Origin: a virus
IMG/VR virus record: IMGVR_UViG_3300027759_003827
Coordinates: 1 to 64,000 of that record
Length of the DNA: 64,000 nt
Strand: one strand, 5' to 3'
Position 1 is the first letter of the stretch, and each line of letters starts with the position of its first letter. The notes beneath the pieces are model-generated. The model ran no database searches and was not told the origin of the DNA. It was given only the letters and a program-made list of their open reading frames with translations. Of the stretch, positions 55,079 to 63,215 are shown piece after piece. A program made the position numbers and the translations under genes.

Positions 55079-55080
55079 AA

Positions 55081-55248
55081 TTATTTTTTCTTTTTTGTAT
55101 ATGGAAACATTCTATTTAAAATATTCTTTCTTCTAGTACATCCACAATCTTCATACCCAAGCATATGAGCAATCTTATCTGCTAGTCTATCAATATAGAA
55201 AAACTTTAGCACTTTAGCAACCGTATCTCCTAGTCCTTGTGATTTCAT
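55081..55248 (-). CDS. Conserved 55-residue phage protein with CGC motif
   Basis: ATG at 55246-55248, TAA at 55081-55083. MKSQGLGDTVAKVLKFFYID then LADKIAHMLG and EDCGCTRRKNILNRMFPY follow a phage pattern I know (SQGLGDT-x-AK...DCGC-x-x-RR-x-xLN). Unassigned. One-base overlap with folE. Confidence 0.65.
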   Translation of the reverse strand: MKSQGLGDTVAKVLKFFYIDRLADKIAHMLGYEDCGCTRRKNILNRMFPYTKKKK

Positions 55249-55958
55249 TATTTACGTGGATAACCTTTAGCAAATTCATAAAATTCTAATCTAGCTGAAT
55301 CTTCATTTAAGAATGATCCGCTTAACTTAGATGTCTTCATACTAGCACCTTGATGCTTAACTCCTCTACAGCTTACGCAGTTATGAGTAGCTTCAATCAT
55401 TACTGCAACTCCTATATTACCTTCGCAAATCTGATCTACTGCATTGTGAATGGCTACAGTTAATTGCTCTTGAATTGCGCCTCTTCTACTAAAATGCTCT
55501 ACTATACGATTTAATTTACTTAAACCTACTACTCTACCTTCTAAAGTAGGAATATAAGCAATATGACATAAACCGTTAATAGTCTGATGATGGTGAGAAC
55601 ACATACTCGTAATAGGAATACCTCCTTCGAATACTACGCCGTCATAGCCATCGCTTGGAAAGCTCGTAACAAAATCTAATGGCTCATACCTACCTTTCCA
55701 TAAGTCATTTACATAAGCTTTAGCTACTCTTCTTGGAGTATTAGAACTATTAGGATCGTTCTCCCAGTCTACACCTAATGCAGTTAGAAACTTACCGTAA
55801 TGCACAGTAGCTTCTTCAATAATAGCTAACTTTTGCTTATCACTTAAAGAATACTGGCCGTTCTTAATAGCATCTCTTAAATAAGTGCTAATACCATTGG
55901 CGAAACCTGGTTGAGCTAATTCTAAGCTCTCAATATCTATGTTTTTATTTCTATTCAT
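55248..55958 (-). CDS. folE: GTP cyclohydrolase I
   Basis: 236 residues. SMCSHHHQTINGLCHIAYIP (zinc Cys and His), GLSKLNRIVEHFSRR (GTP binding) and SCRGVKHQGASMKT (second Cys) fit FolE. Makes dihydroneopterin triphosphate, the first step to both folate and 7-deazaguanine. Here it starts the queuosine-type pathway with queD, queE, queC. Confidence 0.96.
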   Translation of the reverse strand: MNRNKNIDIESLELAQPGFANGISTYLRDAIKNGQYSLSDKQKLAIIEEATVHYGKFLTALGVDWENDPNSSNTPRRVAKAYVNDLWKGRYEPLDFVTSFPSDGYDGVVFEGGIPITSMCSHHHQTINGLCHIAYIPTLEGRVVGLSKLNRIVEHFSRRGAIQEQLTVAIHNAVDQICEGNIGVAVMIEATHNCVSCRGVKHQGASMKTSKLSGSFLNEDSARLEFYEFAKGYPRK

Positions 55959-55966
55959 ATTGTATA

Positions 55967-56476
55967 TTATAAGTATTTTGAAATCTGCTCTAAACGTTCT
56001 TCTACCGTACCTGTTAAAGTTACGACTTTTTCTGCAGGGATATACTCTGCTATAAACTTTTGTATAATTCCGTCGATCTTAATCTGTAACTCAGCACTTA
56101 ATCTATCTGGATCATCTACAAAGTCAAACTCGATAGGAATATAAAAGAAGTACTCTACTTGATCTTTAGTCTTTTCGAATAACTCTCTAATCTCGTCAAT
56201 ATTAACATTAGGAGTTAAGATTCGTGAATAGATAATACAGTCAACTAAACTACGAGTACTAATTACATTTTTATGAGTTAAGTAGTTTTGATAAGCCCAA
56301 GCAGATAACTCATTAATTGCATACTGCTTCTCGTCATTAGATAACTCTAACATCTTACCAATCTTAATTACAGGACGCGAAAATCCGTCTGTAACATAAT
56401 AATCAGGAAATCTGGTAGATACCTCTTTTAATAAGGTAGTCTTACCAGTTCCATGCGATCCTATTAATATCTTCAT
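55967..56476 (-). CDS. P-loop NTPase, kinase-like
   Basis: 169 residues. GSHGTGKTTLLKEVS (6-20) is a Walker A; the rest (RSLVDCIIYSRIL; YIPIEFDFVDDPDRL) looks like AAA_28/deoxynucleoside-kinase-like P-loop proteins. Could phosphorylate a nucleoside or a modified base. Part of the 7-deazaguanine region, 8 bases from folE. Confidence 0.72.
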   Translation of the reverse strand: MKILIGSHGTGKTTLLKEVSTRFPDYYVTDGFSRPVIKIGKMLELSNDEKQYAINELSAWAYQNYLTHKNVISTRSLVDCIIYSRILTPNVNIDEIRELFEKTKDQVEYFFYIPIEFDFVDDPDRLSAELQIKIDGIIQKFIAEYIPAEKVVTLTGTVEERLEQISKYL

Positions 56477-56498
56477 AAATGTCTTTTAGTAAAAATAG

Positions 56499-57068
56499 CT
56501 ACTTTTTATCAAACTTCCAAATATTAGTAAAGAAATGTACCCAAGAACTTAGAGAAGTCTCTCGAAGTATGGCATAAGCTTCATCTATAGTATTTGCTCT
56601 GTTCATAACCTGATAAGCGGATACAATCTCACCGGCATCTAATTCCGGAATTACTTTATGAACTACTGATCCACAGTACGGATACTTCTCTTGATTTCCA
56701 GCAATATCCTCTTGCTTATTAAAGCCTTTCAATTCTGGATATACAGTAATTAGAGCTGGATGACCATTAAACATTTGGCCTTTAAATTGAATAAATACGT
56801 CTTCTGGAATAATTCGTAAGAATCCGTGTAACGTAACTAGTTCTTTTTCTAGTATTCCTGATCTTAAGTATTGATCTACAGTAGGCTTATTAGGAAGTAC
56901 TACTATCTCTACATTATTTTTCCCAAAGATTCTCATGTTCTTTTCAGAAATGTTAGTAACTCTATTAGTTACAAGTAAACTAGGGAGAATCCCAAGCATT
57001 TCACTAATAGCTATTACTTCAGAACCTGTCTGAGATACTAGTACTCCCCAATTGCTTAACACTTTCAT
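56499..57068 (-). CDS. PurN-like formyltransferase
   Basis: 189 residues. FLRIIPEDVFIQFKGQMFNG then HPALITVYPELKGFN is the N-x-HP active-site region, and GSVVHKVIPELDAGEIVSAY is the family's GxxVH-x-V...D-x-G-x-I stretch. The catalytic Asp is the D of ELDAGEI. PurN uses 10-formyl-THF. Placed between a QueF-like reductase and a kinase-like gene, it may formylate a base intermediate rather than GAR; sugar N-formyl transfer is another option. Overlaps QueF-like by one base. Confidence 0.78.
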   Translation of the reverse strand: MKVLSNWGVLVSQTGSEVIAISEMLGILPSLLVTNRVTNISEKNMRIFGKNNVEIVVLPNKPTVDQYLRSGILEKELVTLHGFLRIIPEDVFIQFKGQMFNGHPALITVYPELKGFNKQEDIAGNQEKYPYCGSVVHKVIPELDAGEIVSAYQVMNRANTIDEAYAILRETSLSSWVHFFTNIWKFDKK

Positions 57069-57985
57069 TATTGTCCCATTGCTTTTTTAGTATAGTAGCC
57101 TGTATCAATTAATGCACGAGGAATTAATTCTTCTCTAGTTGCACGAACAGGATTGATATCTAATGAACCTCGTCTTGCATACAACAACATTACTACACAA
57201 TCTTTAACGTCAGGATGCTTTGTAATAGCTGTAAATAACTTCTCGCTACAGAATTCATGAAATTCGTTTACTTCACGTAATGCAATTACCTCTTTCAAAA
57301 GACCTTGTAAATCTACACGTCCTTTCCTAGTAGTAATATGGAAATAAGCAGCACCTGTATCTTTCTGCTTTGTATGTCTACATCTTGATCTCAAGATACC
57401 AGTCATTACAGAGATATCGTCAGACGTTTCAGCAGGTATAATAGTAAAGTGATTTTCTTTACCGGAGTAATCGGTAATTTCCATCTCTTCTAATTTCTTA
57501 TTACCTACCATACGAAATAAATCGTAGTAGCCTTCTCCTGGATCGCCTTCGAACATTAATTGCTCTCCTTCTCTAAAGAATGATACTCTTACTTCTTTAC
57601 CAATGCATGCACTGATATCTTTCTTTACTTGATTCTCATAATTCTCAACAGCTTCAACAATCGTATCGCCCATCTTACACATATCGAATGTATTAAGGTA
57701 TAACTTAAACGATTTTGATTCTACCATAAATTCTGAATCAGCAGGACATACTATTTTTAACGTACCTGCAATAGGTAGGCCGTTATTTAACAAGAAGGTT
57801 GATTCATGACAATGCCACGTATCGTAACCTACAAATTCATCTCCTTTAATACCCCAGTCTCCACGAGCTAATGCTCTTGGCATAGGGTTTAATTGACTTG
57901 GATCAAAGGTGTCTGTATAGACTGCATATGAGTTAGCTGACCCTAAGGTTTTAGCAGCTACTTCTGACATATTACTTGCTGACAT
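57068..57985 (-). CDS. queF: QueF-like 7-cyano-7-deazaguanine reductase
   Basis: 305 residues, two-module length. ESKSFKLYL (89-97) is the QueF signature; C202 (SRCRHTKQ) and D209, seven apart, match catalytic Cys190 and Asp197 of E. coli QueF; NEFHEF (240-245) is the substrate loop. It should reduce preQ0 to preQ1 with NADPH. Overlaps DpdA-like by 14 bases. Confidence 0.88.
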   Translation of the reverse strand: MSASNMSEVAAKTLGSANSYAVYTDTFDPSQLNPMPRALARGDWGIKGDEFVGYDTWHCHESTFLLNNGLPIAGTLKIVCPADSEFMVESKSFKLYLNTFDMCKMGDTIVEAVENYENQVKKDISACIGKEVRVSFFREGEQLMFEGDPGEGYYDLFRMVGNKKLEEMEITDYSGKENHFTIIPAETSDDISVMTGILRSRCRHTKQKDTGAAYFHITTRKGRVDLQGLLKEVIALREVNEFHEFCSEKLFTAITKHPDVKDCVVMLLYARRGSLDINPVRATREELIPRALIDTGYYTKKAMGQ

Positions 57986-58754
57986 AATTACGGAATGTTT
58001 TTATATTTTTAAAGATAAGGTTTATTTGTTCTTCTGACAACTTAATATCTAAGTTATCAGCAAGTTTTGCTTTTGGTTTAGGTACATTTAAACCATGAGG
58101 TCCTAATTCGTTTCCTACCCATCCGTTAATAACAGGTGAGCTAGTATCTAGCGAGTAGATAAGTCCTCTTAGTACAGTATTTAGATAGTTAATTAGGATA
58201 AACTCTACTGGATTTTGACATCCTAGTAAGTGAAATTTAGGTAATCCGATTCCCATGTTGAATCTATTTGCATACCACCAGTTTAAAAATCTAGTTCTTA
58301 CTGTTACATAATCTGAGTCTTTAACTAGGTCAAAAGGTAATGCGATAATATCTACTCTCTCTTTTAGGTAGTAGTCGATACACTCTGCAATTTGCTCAAA
58401 GGTATCTCCTTGACATACGCCAATATATTTCTGTCCTTCTACTCTGTAACTACCTAAATACTCTTTTGCATTAAGTAAAGTTTGATCATAATCATTAACT
58501 ACATCAGGAAGTACAAGATGGGTAGGAAGATACTCTTTACCTAACTCGTATAACTCCTCCATCGGTATGGATCTACCTAATTCAAATGCTGAATTGTCTA
58601 ATATAGAGTATTCTGCTGTTTGTAGCTTCTTCTTATAAAAATCAGCATATTCTGTATCTAAGCTTAGTAAATGACCTAGTACATAAGGGTAATCACTTAC
58701 CTCATCATGACGATCAAATAACGCTTTTGGTATTTCGTGTGAAATTAAAGGCAT
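57972..58754 (-). CDS. DpdA-like DNA 7-deazaguanine transglycosylase
   Basis: 260 residues. ILDNSAFELGRSIPMEELYE, LVLPDVVNDYDQTLLNAKEY, CQGDTFEQIAECIDYYL and KFHLLGCQNPVEFILIN give the TIM-barrel order of the tRNA-guanine transglycosylase family in its short phage branch (DpdA). It swaps guanine in DNA for a 7-deazaguanine. Next to QueF-like and QueC. Confidence 0.82.
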   Translation of the reverse strand: MPLISHEIPKALFDRHDEVSDYPYVLGHLLSLDTEYADFYKKKLQTAEYSILDNSAFELGRSIPMEELYELGKEYLPTHLVLPDVVNDYDQTLLNAKEYLGSYRVEGQKYIGVCQGDTFEQIAECIDYYLKERVDIIALPFDLVKDSDYVTVRTRFLNWWYANRFNMGIGLPKFHLLGCQNPVEFILINYLNTVLRGLIYSLDTSSPVINGWVGNELGPHGLNVPKPKAKLADNLDIKLSEEQINLIFKNIKTFRNYVSK

Positions 58755-58757
58755 AAT

Positions 58758-59603
58758 TTATTTTTTATATTCTGATAAAACTTTTTCTACTTGCGTTTTT
58801 GCAAACTGCCAGCTAACAGGTCCCATTTCGTCTGCATACTCTACCGGATCAGGACGACCTAGCTTAATAAACGCTTCGATACGTTCTACTGATGCTGCTG
58901 ACTTATAATCAGAATACCAGATACCTTGAGTATCGGACCATGAATGTCTAATAAAGATCGGCTTATAAGAAGTATTCGTACGCTTATATACTTCATTAAA
59001 ATCTAAACCTAATGCTTCACACGATCTTAAACCATCTTCTAGAATTTCAAATTTAGTTACATCTAAGTAGGGGGTATAAACTGATATTAAATCAGCATCC
59101 CAATTACCAGCTTTAAATGCTTCCATATCTGCATCTCTAAATTCCTGACGGCAGTCAGGGTAAATTGCATGATCTCCTGCGTGAATACCCATTGCAATAG
59201 CTACTTCTTGGCCAATAGAACAATCATCCGTAATAGGTTTAGTTGCAATTGATAGAGCAGCTGCTTGAATCAAAGAGCTAAATATCTTATTACGATTGGG
59301 TACAACAGTTGCTTTCATATTATCCTGTTCGTAATGTCCTTCTGGTACATCTGCACCGCCTGTTACTAAAGCTGAGTTCAATAACTGTTGTAATCCATCT
59401 AATTTAATAACCTGGTACTTTACTTTTTGATTTTTAGAGCTTAAGTACTCTACTAAAGATTTAGCTCTTTCAAGCTCTACTTTATGCTTTTGACCATAAT
59501 CAAAGCCTAATGCTGTTACTTCGTAGCCGTTAGCTAATAAGTGTAATAAAAGAGATGAAGAATCCATCCCGCCTGATAATGATAAAACTGCTTGTTTTGC
59601 CAT
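58758..59603 (-). CDS. queC: QueC-like 7-cyano-7-deazaguanine synthase without zinc cysteines
   Basis: 281 residues. LSLSGGMDSSSLLLHLL (PP-loop, 8-24), VPNRNKIF and GIHAGDHAIYPDCRQEF match QueC. The C-terminal Cys quartet of QueC (C...CxxCxxC) is replaced: the region reads NTSYKPIFIRHSWSD, then WYSDYKSAASVERIEAF. So it should make preQ0 with an altered C-terminal site. Confidence 0.88.
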   Translation of the reverse strand: MAKQAVLSLSGGMDSSSLLLHLLANGYEVTALGFDYGQKHKVELERAKSLVEYLSSKNQKVKYQVIKLDGLQQLLNSALVTGGADVPEGHYEQDNMKATVVPNRNKIFSSLIQAAALSIATKPITDDCSIGQEVAIAMGIHAGDHAIYPDCRQEFRDADMEAFKAGNWDADLISVYTPYLDVTKFEILEDGLRSCEALGLDFNEVYKRTNTSYKPIFIRHSWSDTQGIWYSDYKSAASVERIEAFIKLGRPDPVEYADEMGPVSWQFAKTQVEKVLSEYKK

Positions 59604-59665
59604 TTTGTTTAAAATTTAAAATTTAGAGCGTATTATTTTGTACGTCGATTAGCTCTATAACCGAA

Positions 59666-59872
59666 TTATTTTTTATCTTCTTTACCGTTAAGGTCCTTCT
59701 GTAGAGAGAGTATTTGACTAGTAATGTTACCAACTAGGGTTCCTAACTGTGCCCAAATATCATCACACTCTTTCTCTAACTTATTAATGAGTCTTAGTTG
59801 GTATATCTGTAATCCTACAAGTATTAATATAATACCAATGTATAAATGTTCTGGTGTAAATGTAACTGTCAT
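59666..59872 (-). CDS. Membrane-anchored coiled-coil peptide
   Basis: 68 residues. A hydrophobic helix at 9-27 (EHLYIGIILILVGLQIYQL) then a heptad stretch ending LQKDLNGKEDKK. Short gaps to neighbours. Unassigned. Confidence 0.6.
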   Translation of the reverse strand: MTVTFTPEHLYIGIILILVGLQIYQLRLINKLEKECDDIWAQLGTLVGNITSQILSLQKDLNGKEDKK

Positions 59873-59884
59873 TAATTAAAGGTA

Positions 59885-60139
59885 TTATTTTTTGTTCGTT
59901 TCAACAACTTCATTCATAAATTCGTTAAACTCTAATGTTCCTGGAAATGCTATAAAGTTAGTATTATCCATTACTCTCTGTAATGCTTTAATAGTGAGGT
60001 CTCTATTCTTAGTATCAATTATTAAAGGTTCTAGAATATACTCTTCTGCCGATCCGTCTTTACGATTAAGGTAAAATAAAGTACCGGCTACCTCTCCTAA
60101 TGCTTCGTAGTATTCTTTAGCTGTTGTTGTAGACTTCAT
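59885..60139 (-). CDS. Unknown small protein
   Basis: 84 residues, alpha/beta, no motif recognised (ALGEVAGTLFYLNRKDGSAE). Overlaps the next gene by 23 bases. Unassigned. Confidence 0.6.
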   Translation of the reverse strand: MKSTTTAKEYYEALGEVAGTLFYLNRKDGSAEEYILEPLIIDTKNRDLTIKALQRVMDNTNFIAFPGTLEFNEFMNEVVETNKK

Positions 60140-60368
60140 AGTATAACTTTCTTATTTTAGCGCCTAATTCTTGATCGTTAGATGTACTTTTAATCATATC
60201 GACTTCTACTGCTAATAATCTTCTATCAGGAAAATTTATATCTGATTCTTTTCGTTGTTCATATTCGAAACCTAATACACATGCTAAGTGGTCGGTTCCT
60301 GCTAAGTAATCAAATTCAACTTGGTCAGTTGGTTTGCCACAAAACTGGCAAGTGTAAGGTGTGCTCAT
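60117..60368 (-). CDS. Small zinc-finger protein
   Basis: 83 residues. CQFCGKPTDQVEFDYLAGTD then HLAC is a CxxC...HxxC zinc site at 7-30, similar to phage host-take-over zinc proteins. The C-terminal half is helical. Confidence 0.62.
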   Translation of the reverse strand: MSTPYTCQFCGKPTDQVEFDYLAGTDHLACVLGFEYEQRKESDINFPDRRLLAVEVDMIKSTSNDQELGAKIRKLYYEVYNNS

Positions 60369-60373
60369 AACGG

Positions 60374-60946
60374 TTATTTTTTCTCTATTTCTATTATAAT
60401 ATCATCGAATCTACCTTTATTTTCTCTTAAATCAAAAACTCTATAGCTTTTAATCTTTGTTTTATCTACATAGGAGTCTATTAACTCGGTCCATAAAAAT
60501 TCCTGTACGTCTTCTATAATTAACTTTCCGCCAGGCTTTACCTTATCGATCCATTTCTGAGCGCTTATAACCATAGAGGCTAGAGTATGAGGTCCATCAT
60601 CGATTATATAGTCAAAAGAATTATCTTCAAAGCTATTAATGGTTTCATCTGAGAAGCCGTCTACAATCATTAGTTCTATTCTACTGTAATTTGATAGTGA
60701 TCTAGGCAAAGAGTCATTACATTCGATTCCGGTAATTTTTCCTTCTGTAAACCATTCACTCCATAGCCTAAGACTATCTCCCTGAGCTACTCCTATTTCT
60801 AATAGGTTAATATCGCGATCTCTATTTTCGAATTCACGCTCATAATACCCGCTAAGATAGCTATGATCAGTTTCTTTATCAGAGGTCCATTCTACATGGT
60901 GATTACTGTCTATTAACTTACTTGCGTTCAGTTCTGTTAGAGTCAT
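60374..60946 (-). CDS. Class I SAM-dependent methyltransferase
   Basis: 190 residues. LLEIGVAQGDSLRLWSEWF (SAM motif I) then ITGIECNDS, FDYIIDDGPHTLASMVISAQ and KPGGKLIIEDVQ fit a sugar-O-methyltransferase or class I Rossmann methyltransferase. Could act on a sugar or the modified base. Confidence 0.82.
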   Translation of the reverse strand: MTLTELNASKLIDSNHHVEWTSDKETDHSYLSGYYEREFENRDRDINLLEIGVAQGDSLRLWSEWFTEGKITGIECNDSLPRSLSNYSRIELMIVDGFSDETINSFEDNSFDYIIDDGPHTLASMVISAQKWIDKVKPGGKLIIEDVQEFLWTELIDSYVDKTKIKSYRVFDLRENKGRFDDIIIEIEKK

Positions 60947-60958
60947 ACTGTTGTTTTA

Positions 60959-61246
60959 TTATTTCCAAAATTGATACCAACGCTTTTTAGGAGCTGGTTG
61001 ACATTTACTAAAAGGGTTATCGCCGAATGATACTGCTTTACAGTACTTAGATGTCATCATGTTTAAGAATATTTCATGATACTCTTCGGGTATTGTATCA
61101 AAATCGGCTTGTACTTTAATATCTAAGGAAATACTTCTCTTACCGTTAACTACTAGTGTTAGTATTTCATGACACGTTACTAATTTAGAAGTAGTCATGA
61201 TTAAATTATTACCAGAACCTAAATTTATTTCTTCCATACTATACAT
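60959..61246 (-). CDS. Unknown protein with aromatic basic tail
   Basis: 95 residues; alternative ATG at 61237. Beta-rich (HEILTLVVNGKRSISLDIKV), ending APKKRWYQFWK, a tail that looks like a peptide docking site. Overlaps QueE by 8 bases. Unassigned. Confidence 0.6.
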   Translation of the reverse strand: MYSMEEINLGSGNNLIMTTSKLVTCHEILTLVVNGKRSISLDIKVQADFDTIPEEYHEIFLNMMTSKYCKAVSFGDNPFSKCQPAPKKRWYQFWK

Positions 61247-62072
61247 TTAAAGTTTTATTCCAGGCTGCGATATGCAATCTAGTTAATCCTCTAAATTTAT
61301 ATTTCTTAGCCATCTCCATTACAAATCGAGTTCTTTCTTCGAAGTTAGCTGCATCATCTAAACCTGGCATACAGATTACATTCTCTAAAGGAATATAAAA
61401 GGGTTCAATAAAGTCTCTAAAGATTTCTTTAACATCCTCTTCAGTACTAATAACAAACTTAAATTGGTAGTTATCGTGCTCCATAATACGATTAATAGCT
61501 TTAGGAACAATACGTTGTTTTACTGTCATACCCGAGTTATCCAACTTAGGTGAACAGTTAATTTGATCTAAGCTCTGAAATAATTCTTCTTCGATAAAAT
61601 TAGTACCGTTAGTTTCGATTTCATAGTAGGTATTACGCAAAGAACCTTCTATATCCATCCAATATTCAGTAAAGTTATTAATTGCTACTTGATGTCCTGC
61701 AATAGTAGGTTCACCTCCGGTCCAGATAACACGTACGCGACCATCTAGAATATCCTCGTATACTCCTTCCTCTTTAAATCTATCAAGTAAGTATTGAAAC
61801 TCTTTATCTTCTCCTCTCCATAACCACTGAGATGTAGAATCACAAGTCCAGGTAGCTTTACCTTCTTTAACTAAATCGCCTTCGAAGATTTCACCGTCTT
61901 CTAGTAATTGCTCTTTCATTAAATTATTTGTAAATGCTCTAGACATACCGCACGTTAGGTTACAAATACCTAAACGAACGAAGTATGCAGGAATACCGCT
62001 GCTTATGCCTTCGCCTTGAACTGTATAAAAGTCACTAGTAATAAGTAACTTATTTGGATCTATCTTACTCAT
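61239..62072 (-). CDS. queE: 7-carboxy-7-deazaguanine synthase QueE with expanded radical-SAM loop
   Basis: 277 residues. FYTVQGEGISSGIPAYFVRL and TGGEPTIAG (118-126) fit QueE. The radical-SAM cysteines are C37, C41 and C77 (CNLTC...WTCDS), spaced CX3CX35C instead of a short CX3CX2C-type loop, so an insert of 35 residues lies inside the iron-sulfur loop. NCSPKLDNSG follows. Converts CPH4 to CDG. Confidence 0.88.
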   Translation of the reverse strand: MSKIDPNKLLITSDFYTVQGEGISSGIPAYFVRLGICNLTCGMSRAFTNNLMKEQLLEDGEIFEGDLVKEGKATWTCDSTSQWLWRGEDKEFQYLLDRFKEEGVYEDILDGRVRVIWTGGEPTIAGHQVAINNFTEYWMDIEGSLRNTYYEIETNGTNFIEEELFQSLDQINCSPKLDNSGMTVKQRIVPKAINRIMEHDNYQFKFVISTEEDVKEIFRDFIEPFYIPLENVICMPGLDDAANFEERTRFVMEMAKKYKFRGLTRLHIAAWNKTLNV

Positions 62073-62220
62073 TAGTTACTGTTTTAGGGGTTTCTACTTT
62101 TTTAAATTGAGCCTTCCATTCAGATTTAGGTATAAACTTCCACTCCCTAGTAGCTTGATCAGCCTTTTCATTTGTTATTCGGATAATTTCTCCGGTCTTA
62201 GAACTCTTTAAACATTTCAT
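62065..62220 (-). CDS. Unknown 51-residue protein with Shine-Dalgarno
   Basis: ATG at 62218-62220 preceded by GGAGGAAACT, one of the few good Shine-Dalgarno sequences in the window, which decides the start (an ATG 12 bases upstream is also in frame). MKCLKSSKTGEIIRITNEKA then TREWKFIPKSEWK. Overlaps the QueE start by 8 bases. Not recognised. Confidence 0.6.
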   Translation of the reverse strand: MKCLKSSKTGEIIRITNEKADQATREWKFIPKSEWKAQFKKVETPKTVTNE

Positions 62221-62249
62221 AGTTTCCTCCATGTTTTATTGTGATTAAA

Positions 62250-62534
62250 TTATTTTTTATCTACATAATGATGTAGCTTATTTCTTAACCTATCAATTCG
62301 TATTTGACAGTACCATTTTCCCATATTACTAGATGCATTAGCATATCTTTCTTGCCAGTACTTAATACCTTTATTAGTCTTAGCATTAGCTTCTTCTAGG
62401 TAGTCTATATCCCAATAGCTATTATTCTCCTGTATCTCTTCATCGGTAGGAATATAAGGATTTTCTTCTTCCCACTTTTCAATAAGCATCTTGCGTCGAG
62501 ACTTCTCTTGTTTTTTTTCAAATTTCTTTTCCAT
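62250..62534 (-). CDS. Unknown basic helical protein
   Basis: 94 residues. Charged coiled-coil start (KKFEKKQEKSRRKMLIEKWE) and a Tyr/Arg-rich second half (GKWYCQIRIDRLRNKLHHYV). One-base overlap with QueD's stop. Unassigned. Confidence 0.62.
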   Translation of the reverse strand: MEKKFEKKQEKSRRKMLIEKWEEENPYIPTDEEIQENNSYWDIDYLEEANAKTNKGIKYWQERYANASSNMGKWYCQIRIDRLRNKLHHYVDKK

Positions 62535-63001
62535 TACCCTATATAAATTGCTGAGTTTCTTTTATTCTCAAAGAATTCTACTTGTGCTACTCTAACGCGG
62601 TTATTTGTCTCTTCCTGTACAAAAGTATTTATTTTACCGTAAATATACTTTGCAAATTGCTCTGCACCTACAGGGCCTTCAAGGATTCTTAACTGTACTA
62701 CTCCTCTCTTATCTAACTCTTTAAAGATCTCCAATTCAGGATCATCTGGTGCTAATACCGTAGTATGATCGAACATATAATCCATCCATTGCTTAGCGTT
62801 CATACCGTCAATTTGAGTTTTAGCTCTCTTCATACCGCCAAAGTCCCATACCCAATTTCTATGATCTAACTCTCCTTCAAAAGTTATTCTAAATTCAATA
62901 TCGTAACCATGTAAAAATCTACAATGCGTACCTTCAGCAGCCCATTGACGGAATACGGTACTAAACCCGTCGTATAATTTTGTTGATTGAAATTTGCTCA
63001 T
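62534..63001 (-). CDS. queD: QueD-like 6-carboxytetrahydropterin synthase, altered metal site
   Basis: 155 residues. C27 (THCRFLHGYD) is the catalytic Cys; D78-H79 (FDHTTVL) is the acid pair; WVWDFGGMK and GAEQFAKYI fit the family. The usual HxH zinc pair reads H31-G-Y33, and the first zinc His is missing (FRQWAAEG). This type is the short phage branch of the QueD family. Makes CPH4 from FolE's product. Confidence 0.82.
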   Translation of the reverse strand: MSKFQSTKLYDGFSTVFRQWAAEGTHCRFLHGYDIEFRITFEGELDHRNWVWDFGGMKRAKTQIDGMNAKQWMDYMFDHTTVLAPDDPELEIFKELDKRGVVQLRILEGPVGAEQFAKYIYGKINTFVQEETNNRVRVAQVEFFENKRNSAIYIG

Positions 63002-63019
63002 AACGTATTTTTTATAAAA

Positions 63020-63214
63020 TTAAGTATTTTCTCTCAGATAACCAAATTCTTGTGCAAGTACTTGACAGCTTTTTTTATGTTTATCTCTATATGGACAATG
63101 TCTACATCCATTCCCACAACACTGTCCTCTTTGAGAATGGAAAAGGGCCGTAAAAATGACCCTTTCCCCTTCCAAATAATAATGTATTCCTTGTATGAAT
63201 TCTTTTTTTTCCAT
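63020..63214 (-). CDS. DUF5522-like Cys-rich protein
   Basis: 64 residues from the ATG at 63212-63214; an upstream GTG overlaps the RNR gene. FIQGIHYYLEGERVIFTALF then HSQRGQCCGNGCRHCPYR (CCxxxCxxC) fits DUF5522. The Cys set could bind zinc or an Fe-S cluster. One base after RNR. Confidence 0.7.
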   Translation of the reverse strand: MEKKEFIQGIHYYLEGERVIFTALFHSQRGQCCGNGCRHCPYRDKHKKSCQVLAQEFGYLRENT

Positions 63215-63215
63215 C

